From NCBI RefSeq assembly GCF_008831285.2, contig NC_045149.1, positions 11,684,417-11,748,416 on the forward strand: a stretch of 64,000 bases of DNA, given 5' to 3'. The stretch comes from Nymphaea colorata. Taxonomy: Eukaryota > Streptophyta > Magnoliopsida > Nymphaeales > Nymphaeaceae. The position numbers and the translations under genes are program-made. The notes below the pieces were generated by a model. That model did not search any database. It saw only the letters and a list, made by a program, of their open reading frames with translations, and had not been told where the DNA came from. Shown in pieces: positions 11,316 to 21,552 of this stretch (within the stretch, counting starts at the first letter, position 1; every line of letters starts with the position of its first letter).

Positions 11316-11660
11316 CTCCAACTTCCCAATATCGTAGAAACACTCTAACCGACTCTCAAGGATATTTAACAGGTTATTGATGCAATATTTCCTAAAAATG
11401 TGAACTAAAAAAAAATTACATCAATAAGAAGAACATGGGTATCTCTCTCAATTCATTGACTTAGAGAGTACCTGCATCGTGGACGTAGGCCCTTTTCTTG
11501 TTTGGTGAACCATGTTAAGCTGTTATTTGTGCGTTCTTTGACTGCTCTTGTTAATACCTCTGTAAATCCCAGCCTTTTCTCTTGTGGAATTGGACTCAGC
11601 TTTCTCAAAAACAAACCCAAGAGGTCCCCCATGAGTTTGATGACTATTGGTACTACAATC
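11316..11660 (+). repeat. Right-hand part of the split older copia LTR
   Basis: After the nested element the sequence reads like the R-U5 part of a plant copia LTR: AATAAGAAGAACATGGGTAT, CCTGCATCGTGGACGTAGGC, TGGTGAACCATGTTAAG, then TGTGCGTTCTTTGACT. With 6789-6990 this forms one LTR interrupted by 6991-11315. The far end is not certain. Confidence 0.65.
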
Positions 11661-12361
11661 AATTAAAGCAGGAAACAGCTATTTTGTAAATGGCCTACCT
11701 GGCACTTGGTTGACTTCATCACAGATAGGGGCGGAGCCAGACAAATTGCTAGGAGATTGAATTGGGCTTTATGGGTGAGTTGTTTAAGCTTGTCGCTTGA
11801 TTCATATATATATATATATATATAGCTTTAAATAAAAATCAAAACAAAAAAAAGGGTTATAATTTACAAAAAAATATTGACATGCTCCTAAAGATTAACA
11901 AATAAGGAAGATGCGAGCGGAGTCAAGTTTAAATGAGAGTTCATGTTACTCGAACTCGATTAATTTATAACTCGAGTTTCAAACTCCAGCTCCACTCATT
12001 TATTCATGGGTGGGATCTGGCTCAACTCACTGTACATCTTCTAGGTGGCATACAACTTCAGCGAGTGACAAGTTTCACAGGTGGTTCAGGCTGCTGAAAA
12101 TAGGAAATGATGGTGTGGAAGAACCCCACACTGTCTTCTGCCTCCTGCATTTGAAGGCTGATTGCCGGAAATAACAACGCCGAAAGGTGAAGTTGCTCAG
12201 TGAACATAATCATGGGAGGTAGAGACTCAATTCTTTGGCCTTCACGAACTTCATCTCATGGGGAAATGAGCTTCATCAAATATTTCTAAGCCCGCTATAA
12301 AGACTTTTCCAAGCACTGCGTAAAAGTGAGAAAACATGAGTAAAAGTGAGAAAGTCGTCAG
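11661..12361. other. Spacer with AT microsatellite
   Basis: No gene recognised. An AT repeat lies at about 11806-11823. The rest is unassigned. Confidence 0.5.
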
Positions 12362-12414
12362 TAAGGCTGCGTTTGATTGCAGAGGTAAAACGAGAGGGAA
12401 GGGAGAAAACTGTA

Positions 12415-12575
12415 CGGGCGGTGAAATTTCACCCGCCCGTACTCACGATGTATCAAACGGGGTGAACTTTCACCCGTTTTTCGTTAAAGCGAGCGGGTGA
12501 AAATTCACCCGCTCAAAAGTCCGACCTCACATGTCCGACTTTTGAGCGGGTGAACTTTCACCCGCTCGACGGCTC
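12415..12575. repeat. Cluster of GCGGGTGAA / TTCACCCGC palindromes
   Basis: At least three inverted pairs occur, including GGGCGGTGAAATTTCACCCG (one-base bulge), GAGCGGGTGAAAATTCACCCGCTC split by two bases, and a larger pair joining GCTCAAAAGTC with GACTTTTGAGC. They lie near the left end of the TIR element. Confidence 0.75.
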
Positions 12576-12804
12576 CCGACCAGACGACGCAGAGGGGGGA
12601 AAAGGAAAGGGAGAAGCAGAGGGGAAAGGGAGAAACAGAGGAGGAAGGCGGAAGCAGAGGTCCACTACTCACCCGGACCACCGCCGCCGCTCTGCCTCCA
12701 GCCATCGCTGTTGTCCTTCGAAGAAATTGAGGTACGCCAACCTCTCTCTCCCTATTCTGCGTTCTCTCTTTTTCTATTCGTCATTGGGTCACTGACCATG
12801 TGCA

Positions 12805-12915
12805 ATGGATAAAATTGAAGCCCTTTCAATGGAGGGGCTAAAAATACAGTCCAGTATGTTAGATGATGATGAGTTATCAAACATCGGTGCTCAATTGAAG
12901 AGATTTCAGCTTTAG
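12805..12915 (+). pseudogene. Possible remnant ORF inside the TIR element
   Basis: A short frame starts MDKIEALSMEGLKIQ and ends after about 36 codons. It is preceded by a purine/pyrimidine-rich leader and a GAG/GTACGC donor-like site. It could be the start of an element-encoded protein, but I do not recognise a family. Confidence 0.2.
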
Positions 12916-13293
12916 AGAGAATGTGAGCAAAAACAATGTGGGTATGTTAAAGGGTGTTGACATGAAGCTTTTATTCCTTAAATGATTTGTTTGTTTAAAT
13001 AACTTGATGACTGATGACTTTGTTAATTTAATGTTTTGTTGGTATATAGAGAAATGCGAGTGTATCCACGTGAAAATGGAGAGAAAAACAAAAAAACCAC
13101 ATCTTCCAACGGTCACCAAAAAGTCTCTCTTTCATTTTACCTTGTGCAACAAACACAGTTAATTTTACCCTGCAAAAAACTTTCCTGCAATCAAACAGGG
13201 CCTCAAATCGAAAGTGGGTTAAATTTCATCCTGTTTTTTTTTCCAGAAAAATTTACCACGTTAAATTCTTCCTTGCAATCAAATGCAGCCTAA

Positions 13294-14138
13294 TAGCTGA
13301 CGGCAGTAAGAAACATGGATGAAACTGAGTTTTGTTTGCAAAAAAACTTGGTCTCAACCTTATAAAAAATATTTTTAAGTTTTAGACAGTTGGGTATAAT
13401 ACAATGAGCTTGAAAAGAACCAATATGGTAAATTTTTAAAGATTTTCAAAAGTCCTAAAAATCAGGAAAAAATAAAATAAATAAGAAAGTAATAACACAA
13501 ACATCAAAAGGTAAGTAAATAAGCAACAAATAAAAATTAGAAAATAAAAACAAGCAATTTGACATTAAACACGCTTAAAATGAAAAACGTGAAAAAATGC
13601 CTTTTTCACGTTTCTTTTTTCTATTTGGTGTCTTCTTTTAAATATTTTTAAAGTTTTAAACGGGTGAGTTATTTCTCGCATTTTGTACGTGCAGACAAAA
13701 AAAACGTTCTTTTTGTGACGGGAGAAAAGAGTTGCTTAACTCAGCTTTTACGGTCAGCCAAACAAGCCCAAATTTTTTGTGTGCTGTTATACATGTGATG
13801 TGAAGCCAACAAGGCATGCTCTTTTCAACGCCTTCCAACTGGGATGTCATTGGTCGTCAGACATGAACAACATTGAGATGACCATGATGAGAGCACTGCA
13901 TACAAGCAACACATTGTCTAAATGTCGTAGAATATCAGGAAATGGTTCAGCTCTTCTACTGCAAACGCAGATGATCTGACATGATGCTCTTCTACTGCAA
14001 ACGCAGATGATCTGACATGATGTTCAAAGCAACTAATTGAGTTTTTACTAATGTCTTCCCTTTTCCTACTGCTGAACACAAAAGCTACAGATAACTAAGG
14101 ATCCAAAGCATTTGGATGTTGGCCATACTTTAAAATGT
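13294..14138. other. Spacer with a perfect 36-bp tandem duplication
   Basis: No gene recognised. The 36-bp unit beginning GCTCTTCTACTGCAAACGCA is present twice without mismatch at 13950-13985 and 13986-14021. Confidence 0.6.
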
Positions 14139-14375
14139 AAGGTGGGCAACCGGCCAGATACCCGATGAGTAGTTCGACATCCGGTTCATGATGAGCCGGG
14201 CTTGGGTAGGTCTTCTGACATCTGGGCCGACTCGATTAAAATAATTCGCCAGGCCAAGCTGGTCCAAGTCGGGTAGTGGGGCTCAACTCGGTTTGATATA
14301 TATATATATATATACTCATCTGTCCATATTTTTTATTATTTTTTATTATGTTCTCTCTCTTTCTCTCAAACGTAC

Positions 14376-14422
<47 letters not shown>

Positions 14423-14863
14423 AGAGAACATAATAAAAAATATGAAGAGATGAGTTCTAATATATATATATATATATTAGAACTCATCTCTTCATATTTT
14501 TTATTATGTTCTCTTTTTTTTTCTCTCTCTCTCTCTCGCTTTATATATATATATATTCTTCAGCATATGATACTAGCAATCGGCTCACTTACAAACTTTT
14601 GGTGTTGGATGACTCTCTTAAAAACTTTTCATGTATCATCAATGACACCCTTAAAGACTCTTAGCACATTATTAAAGGTCTCTTATATATTAAAATATAA
14701 AATATTAAGGGTTTCAAATATGGGTGGAATTGAATCGGGTACCCCATGGGTATAAAGTTGACGGTTGGACCCGGTCCGATAACTAAGCAACCCCCTAGGC
14801 TTCTGACCACTTGATCCCGATTTTGTGGAGCTTTGGGCCAGCCTGGCCTGGCCAATGCCCAGC
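14139..14863. mobile_element. hAT-like non-autonomous element
   Basis: The left end GGTGGGCAACCGGCC and the reverse complement of the right end (GCTGGGCATTGGCC) form an imperfect inverted repeat of the kind common in plant hAT elements. The interior is GC-rich at the margins and AT-repeat in the middle, with a large palindrome. I could not confirm an 8-bp target duplication. Confidence 0.5.
14424..14513. repeat. Perfect palindrome with 45-bp arms
   Basis: GAGAACATAATAAAAAATAT starting at 14424 runs to an AT centre near 14468 and is mirrored exactly to 14513. A third, direct-related copy (ATATTTTTTATTATTTTTTA, GTTCTCTCTC) lies at about 14312-14360. AT microsatellites flank the arms (14296-14313 and 14380-14419). 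Confidence 0.88.
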
Positions 14864-16009
14864 TTTCATTGAATCGTGGGTATCATATTTAAGAACCTTA
14901 TAAAAGTTTATGGAAATGGTTCATTACTTTTCCCACATTAACGTTGACCATTTTTTTCAGTCCTTTAAACAAGGTGAAAACGTTTTTTTTGTTGCAACAT
15001 TCATGCTTGTGCAGTTCTCTCACTCTTTGTCTACTACATCCATTTGGAGATGGCAATGGGCCGTATATGAATCAGATATATTTTTTACGATAAACGCTCT
15101 ATCAGATATGTAAAAGTCGATAAACAAAATCTGAACCACATTACAATATGTTCAAATTGACCTTCGATATGGATTTATATAAAAAAATACAGGTTTTATT
15201 AAATCAGATCAGAATATTTACTTAATTCACAATCTGAACCGATGTCATATCTTAAATACAAATCTGATCTGGTGTATTAATCAAATGTTATTTCTTTACC
15301 CATTTCCTTGAAGTAGTTCAACTAAACATCTGATCGAAATTGGATTTATTGACATTCCTATCAATTTGATAGTATCTTTATCATTTGGAGAAGTGTGACG
15401 TTCAGTAAATTCTGGCCTCATAAGTAATGTTATAGATACGTTCAAGTGCTCAGATCGGTGGTGATCCTGTATAGATTGGTATGACCCAATAATGTTAAAC
15501 ATGACCTACAAATGTACCCAGTGGCTGTTTTAAAATTGCAGCAGTTCTTCGAAAATATAAAATAGTAGCTTTGCTATTTTAACGTGTGTGTGTTGGCAAT
15601 GAAATAAACTTCCCGAAATAAAGTACCGCATTTGAGGAATGAGATGGACCAAAAAACCTACTTCTAAAAATTCCTTAAAAGTGTTCACCTCTTTCTTTCT
15701 TGTCTAGACTCTAAACATATGCTCTAAGGTGTTTAATAATACTACAACGATAGATCATCCTCCACTTGCAACTTTTGAGAACTCATCATGTGAAATTACT
15801 TGGTTTAAAGGGACCCAAAAGCATTTTCCTGGCTGTCTGTCATGTAAATAAGCCATCTGCATTTTTTTCGTGTACTTCAAGATGGACAGAAGACATAATG
15901 GCACCTGCAGAAACAACAAAATTTGTCATCATCCACATGAAAAGAACCAGTAAATTGTATTCTTAGCTTTCCCATACAAGTGGGAGAAAGAACATTCTTG
16001 ACAAAAATG
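14864..16009. other. Spacer, no gene recognised
   Basis: The part 15040-15290 is enriched in AATCTGA / AGATCAGA-like words that look like an old degenerate repeat. No coding signal was found. Confidence 0.4.
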
Positions 16010-16386
16010 ATTATTTTTTTTTTTGCTGGAGGTAACACATCGATAAAGTGTAGTTATACCCACGCATTGGTCGAACATCGGAAACTTTTTGCCGGCAAAA
16101 AATTTGATTGATGCGAGAATGATTTTGTGTAGTAAAACTAGCTCATTTTTATGACATCTATGGATTGGACGTCAATACAAGTACTTTTTACCGATGTCTA
16201 GAGCTGGACATTGGTAAGGCGTTTGAAATATAAACGTCAGTAAAAGGCCAAAGACATCCTAACGCCACGTGTTGGTGAAGGTTGCTTTTCACCGGTCCGG
16301 TGTTTCTCTGGATGCCGGTGAAAATTAATCTTCATTTCACTGACATTGCCCGATGTGACTTTTTCCAAGCATCATTGTTTGTAGTG
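16010..16386. mobile_element. CACTA-related fragment or MITE
   Basis: The right end reads CATCATTGTTTGTAGTG, the reverse complement of CACTACAAACAATGATG. The interior carries repeated words such as ACCGATGTC, ACGTCAGTAAAAG and CCACGCATTGG. These resemble the subterminal words of the CACTA end at 57840-58285. The left end is diverged or lost. Confidence 0.45.
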
Positions 16387-17779
16387 TGAGGATGGGTTTC
16401 TCGCTTTATCCTCTTCCATAAGATATAAACTAGCAGACCCATAGTCGAATATATAGATCTAAAAGGCCAACATTGACCAACAGCTCCAATTTTAGCGGAA
16501 CTTGAACCCAGCTTCATGGTTCGCTATCTAAAACATCCAATGTCTTACACATGCGCAATCTAGTTGGAACTTATCTAGACCACCACTATGCTTCACAGAA
16601 TCGCTCAAAGATGAGGAAGAAATTACATTTTATCCAGCCCTAAGAGAAGTACTGCATTCAACATCCAAATATACAAAAAAATTGCAGTAACCATGATATG
16701 TGATAATACTCTAGATATTCAAAGTCGTCAACAAATTACTTGATGAGTTTCTAAGGGCTGGGATGGAACTTACAGTAGATAAGTAAAGTTAGTGTTCCAG
16801 AATGATCAGCTTAAAAAAACCAAATGATTTACCACAGTTCAATATGAACTAACGTATCATACTTGCTTCATGACAGGGAAATATCATTGCATAATCATGA
16901 TTCGAAGGATTGCTCAAACATTAGAACCCAACCTTTAGTGGGAAACCGACTAAAGAAAGACAAATTTTCTGTTACAACATGACACCCAATCACACATATC
17001 AATGCAGAAAAATAAAGGCTCCATATTAACCATGTAGAGCACCCAATGAGCTTTCTTCTTCCATAGAGTTGGCAACAAAATCTGTATTATTTTGAAAAAG
17101 TGATGGTCAGTTACTATGAAAAATTAAATTCCAAAAATACAAAAATTACATAATGGTCTACATTTTTTAGATCAAGGCTATGGATATCCAGTGCATTTTT
17201 ATTTGTGATGTCAACCAAAGATCCAACACACTCAAACTGTGACCTAATGAGTTTTGTGTACAGTTTTTTGCTGAACAAAGAAGCTGTAAATATAGTGATT
17301 TATAAAAGCTGCATAAGTTGTGGCCAAGTACTCACATACTTTGTGTACAATGAAGTTCTCAAGCCATTGATGGTTTGCCAATTGACTTTGTAATAGCTGG
17401 ACTTTAAGCGGTACATCCTTCTTCCCAACTTCTTTGACACCCAATAAAGAATTGTTTGTTATGCAAAGGTTTGGTTCAAAGTTTTCACACCCGATGTTCC
17501 TGGCTACTGTGTGGATGAAGAAAAACAGTGTGCAAAACAGTAAAATTTAAGTTTTGTTTAGTAGATTTTCAGGAGAAAGGAACCCACATATCAGTACGAG
17601 GATCGACCGTTTCTACCACCATTAATAGAGGGAGTCGATCCAAGGTTAAGATTTTCTCAAGCTTGGACAAGTTATTTTTCCTACATGCATGTGCAAAGAT
17701 TAGATTTTCTATGTTGGGGTTCATTTTGAACAAGTCAAGGATTTGATTGAGAATGTTTATATGTTTCAAAAATTTTGGA
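16387..17779. other. Spacer, no gene recognised
   Basis: Several short open frames occur on both strands, but none shows a recognisable domain or splice context. Confidence 0.4.
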
Positions 17780-17993
17780 AATTGGGAAATTGCTTTTGGA
17801 GTGGGATTTTTAAATTAATCCCATATTTTGGTGACCAGACTTTGATTTGATCCAAATTTAGAGTTTTGGAAACTGAGAATTCGGATTTTGGATAGGATTG
17901 AAATTGAATTAGGTATTGAAATTGGATTTTTGGCAAGAATTGGAATTTGAAATTGGATTTTTTGATAGAATTTGGAGATTGAATTAGGATTTT
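17780..17993. repeat. Degenerate ATTGGATTTTTG-type minisatellite
   Basis: Words such as GAAATTGGATTTTTGG and GAATTAGGATTTTTG recur imperfectly. The stretch leads directly into the 709-bp array. Confidence 0.6.
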
Positions 17994-19857
17994 TGAATTG
18001 AATTGGGGATTGAAATAGTATTTTTGAAATTGAAATCTTGAATTTGGACATTTAAGCTAGACTTTGGATCTCGACTTGGAAATTCTTGAAATTGAAGCTT
18101 TTTTTTTTTTTGTGAAACCAAATGTTGTTTTTAGAAAAGCTGGATTTTGATAGTGGAACTGTAAAATGTTTTGGATCTTAGAGATTGAAATTTCTAAGCT
18201 TGGAATGGCTGGAAATCGACCAACATCTTGATGTTTTGAACTTTTTGTTGGAGGTGTACGTTTCTTAAAATCAATAAATACTGTTTTAGTTTTGTAGTTT
18301 GAAATGGTAAAACAATAACTTTGTAAAAAGAAATGTTATAAGCACTTGCCTATTATTAGAATTATTATGCAAAAAAGAACGAGATGCACACATCTAGGGC
18401 CATTTGGCAGCATACATACACTTTGTGAGTGTCTCATGCAGCTTGTCCAAGAATGAAGGATAACCTTGTCCAAGGTTAAAGGACACGATTGAAGATATGA
18501 GGACAAGCCAACAAGGCATTCTTTAAGAAGTTTCTAATAGAAGTTTTATGCAAGGGGAGAAGATTCCCATATAATTTCTAATAAGGGGTTAAAAAATGAG
18601 TGTCGAAAATGGAGTTTCGAAAGTTCTAGAGGGACCAATGCCAGAATTAAAACGGAAAATGAAACTATTAGAATGAAGTCAAAATGCGTCCAGTTGGTAC
18701 CTTGAATTGAATTGGGGATTGAAATAGTATTTTTGAAATTGAAATCTTGAATTTGGACATTTAAGCTAGACTTTGGATCTCGACTTGGAAATTCTTGAAA
18801 TTGAAGCTTTTTTTTTTTTGTGAAACCAAATGTTGTTTTCAGAAAAGCTGGATTTTGATAGTGGAACTGTAAAATGTTTTGGATCTTAGAGATTGAAATT
18901 TCTAAGCTTGGAATGGCTGGAAATCGACCAACATCTTGATGTTTTGAACTTTTTGTTGGAGGTGTACGTTTCTTAAAATCAATAAATACTGTTTTAGTTT
19001 TGTAGTTTGAAATGGTAAAACAATAACTTTGTAAAAAGAAATGTTATAAGCACTTGCCTAATATTAGAATTATTATGCAAAAAAGAACGAGATGCACACA
19101 TCTAGGGCCATTTGGCAGCATACATACACTTTGTGAGTGTCTCATGCAGCTTGTCCAAGAATGAAGGATAACCTTGTCCAAGGTTAAAGGACACGATTGA
19201 AGATATGAGGACAAGCCAACAAGGCATTCTTTAAGAAGTTTCTAATAGAAGTTTTATGCAAGGGGAGAAGATTCCCATATAATTTCTAATAAGGGGTTAA
19301 AAAATGAGTGTCGAAAATGGAGTTTCGAAAGTTCTAGAGGGACCAATGCCAGAATTAAAACGGAAAATGAAACTATTAGAATGAAGTCAAAATGCGTCCA
19401 GTTGGTACCTTGAATTGAATTGGGGATTGAAATAGTATTTTTGAAATTGAAATCTTGAATTTGGACATTTAAGCTAGACTTTGGATCTCGACTTGGAAAT
19501 TCTTGAAATTGAAGCTTTTTTTTTTGTGAAACCAAATGTTGTTTTTAGAAAAGCTGGATTTTGATAGTGGAACTCTAAAATGTTTTGGATCTTAGAGATT
19601 GAAATTTCTAAGCTTGGAATGGCTGGAAATCGACCAACATCTTGATGTTTTGAACTTTTTGTTGGAGGTGTACGTTTCTTAAAATCAATAAATACTGTTT
19701 TAGTTTTGTAGTTTGAAATGGTAAAACAATAACTTTGTAAAAAGAAATGTTATAAGCACTTGCCTATTATTAGAATTATTATGCAAAAAAGAACTAGATG
19801 CACACATCTAGGGCCATTTGGCAGCATACATACACTTTGTGAGTGTCTCATGCAGCT
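17994..19857. repeat. Tandem array: two 709-bp units plus a partial third
   Basis: Unit 1 is 17994-18702 (709 bp), unit 2 is 18703-19410 (708 bp), and unit 3 runs from 19411 to 19857 before diverging. They are almost identical by eye. Each full unit joins an A part, matching 19411-19857, to a B part that also exists once at 22066-22320, at the 3' end of CCZ1 exon 8. The junction in units 1 and 2 is CATGCAGCT then TGTCCAAGAATGAAGGA; in unit 3 the A part continues into the full-length MITE instead. Confidence 0.92.
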
Positions 19858-19971
19858 GCCCCAAAGATTGTGGCAGGTTCATGGGACACTAGAACTATCG
19901 TTCCATGAATCTGCCCCATTTTTTGGAGCAGATTCATGGAACACTCACAAACTGCCAAACTACTCCCTACA
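19800..19971. mobile_element. Small hAT-type MITE
   Basis: Inverted ends share TTTGGCAG and TTTGTGAGTGT and are flanked by the 8-bp repeat AACTAGAT at 19792-19799 and 19972-19979, the length expected for hAT. Array units 1 and 2 contain only the left portion of this MITE. Confidence 0.7.
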
Positions 19972-21521
19972 AACTAGATTGTGTTAGAATCACTCTCCAA
20001 GTGCTTTATAATTTGAATAACTAGTCTCGTGTTTGGATGGCATGTCTTGAAACTCAGGTTCCCTAAAACTAATTTCCGTAAAGGGACCGAAAAAGCTAGC
20101 AGCCTTCATGCTTTCCGTGAGGAAAACTCAGTTTTTGAAGCCTTCTTTCCCATCAACCATCTCTCTAGCCCATCACTCCTTGTTCTCATGAACCCTCCCT
20201 TCTCCATCATTCTTCTTGCAATCATCACACCTGCAATAAATTTTTCTGCCATCCTCATCAGCAATGGAATAACATTTTATCCCAAAAGTTTCACCCTTGT
20301 AGATATTTTGATGTTCATTCAACATTCTAGAAAGAGTGTTGTGTGTTGCAATACAACTAATCTTCAATTAAGGAAATTGGGTGCGACTCTGTTGGTAAAA
20401 GTACATATTTGACATGGTTGGGCATAGACGCGTGCATAACTTTCATTCTCATGAAGATATGAAGCTTCAGATTGTGGTTTAGATGTTTCTTGGAGAATGC
20501 ATGCATTACTATATGGTGGATTCCACGGTTGGACAATTTTTGTCTCTCGACATAAACTGAGAGTAATACATACGTGGTAGGCAGCATTGGTAACTGGCAG
20601 ACTCTACTCCAACTAAGTGTTCATTTCTGCAAACACTTCCGCAACTGATGACTTTGAATAAAAAGCCTGGACCTATAATAACATGCAGAAAATATGTGAT
20701 ATAATAAACTGGTGGAAACATTATTTGAGTCCAAATTAAATAACTGTCCTGTCTTGTCTCCATTTCCAAGTTTACTCCAAACAATAACTTGGTTAGCTAA
20801 AAACAAAACCAAGTTTTCTTTGTCACCAAAACCAAGTTGCACTGCTACTCCAAACTAAGCAGCACCTCCGGGGCATTTGTGAAATGATCATGAGAAGGTG
20901 CAAAAACCGAGGCCAATTCTCTTTTTTATGCATTTCATTTTGTTGTTTCTAGCTATGAAATATTAAATTGATCAACTATACACGCTATAAGCTTCTTCGG
21001 TTCAAGCCCCTTCCATTTCCTTTTTTCCAATTATGAAATATTAGAATAGTACGTTTGAACATTGTTGTAGAGCCGTGAAGTGATTTTAATTGAACTAAAC
21101 GGCTATTGGCATCAACCTTGGCTTATTTCGTTTCTCACTTTAAAAAGAATTGCAGTTCTAAAGCACAATTTTCTTATAGGGCAGTCATTATTCATTATAT
21201 AAGTTTATTTATTCAAATACAGTCAAAATCCATTCATAATCTTTCTTTCCCCTTCTAAGGCTGTCCTGCAAAATTAACTTTTATGTTATCAAAATAGCTT
21301 ATTTTCATGTAAAAAAACTCAAACTACTACATTGGTCTTTGGAGACTTGAAGACTCTTTCCTAAGATGAATTTGATAAGAGAATACGATCTAGTGATCCA
21401 AATTTAACAGAACAGATGTGATATATTTACATTCCTTGAAATTAAGAAAAAGTACAACAAAAAATTTGTCTTCAATCCTGGCGTATGGGTGTGATTGATG
21501 AATGTTTTTCAAGATTGACCT
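19972..21521. other. CCZ1 3' flank
   Basis: It includes the CCZ1 3' UTR (near 21521 and below on the minus strand). No other gene recognised. A block from about 20030 (GTGTTTGGATGGC) to 20862 (TACTCCAAACTAAG) has weakly inverted ends but no clear duplication. Confidence 0.4.
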
Positions 21522-21552
21522 TCAATCCAAGGAGAAGGCGCCATCACAGTAC
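21522..21552 (-). CDS. CCZ1: CCZ1 exon 9 (last coding exon)
   Basis: A 31-nt coding piece: one base completing R, then YCDGAFSLD and TGA. Acceptor TATGTAG. It is too short to be found by ORF length; the match to the conserved CCZ1 C-terminus and the correct phase support it. Confidence 0.88.

Larger units (their letters stand above)
12365..13290. mobile_element. Non-autonomous PIF/Harbinger-like TIR element
   Basis: The ends are inverted repeats: GGCTGCGTTTGATTGC at 12365 and GCAATCAAATGCAGCC ending at 13290. They are flanked by TAA on both sides (12362-12364 and 13291-13293), matching the TWA target duplication of PIF/Harbinger elements. The interior has several short palindromes built on GCGGGTGAA/TTCACCCGC and no full transposase. 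A second, inner end-like sequence (GCAATCAAACAGGGCC, about 13187-13202) suggests a nested or rearranged end. Confidence 0.8.

Noticed and set aside
12550-12795. Open frames on both strands in a GC-rich stretch
   Set aside because: They lie in the left half of a TIR element with palindromes; the peptides are low complexity and have no domain.
17994-19857. CRISPR or satellite interpretation of the array
   Set aside because: Units are 709 bp with unique content shared with CCZ1 flanks; there is no short repeat-spacer pattern, and only 2.6 units exist.
20029-20412. 127-codon plus-strand frame next to the CCZ1 3' end
   Set aside because: No domain and no splice context; it begins in a GTTTGGATG-type repeat-like sequence.
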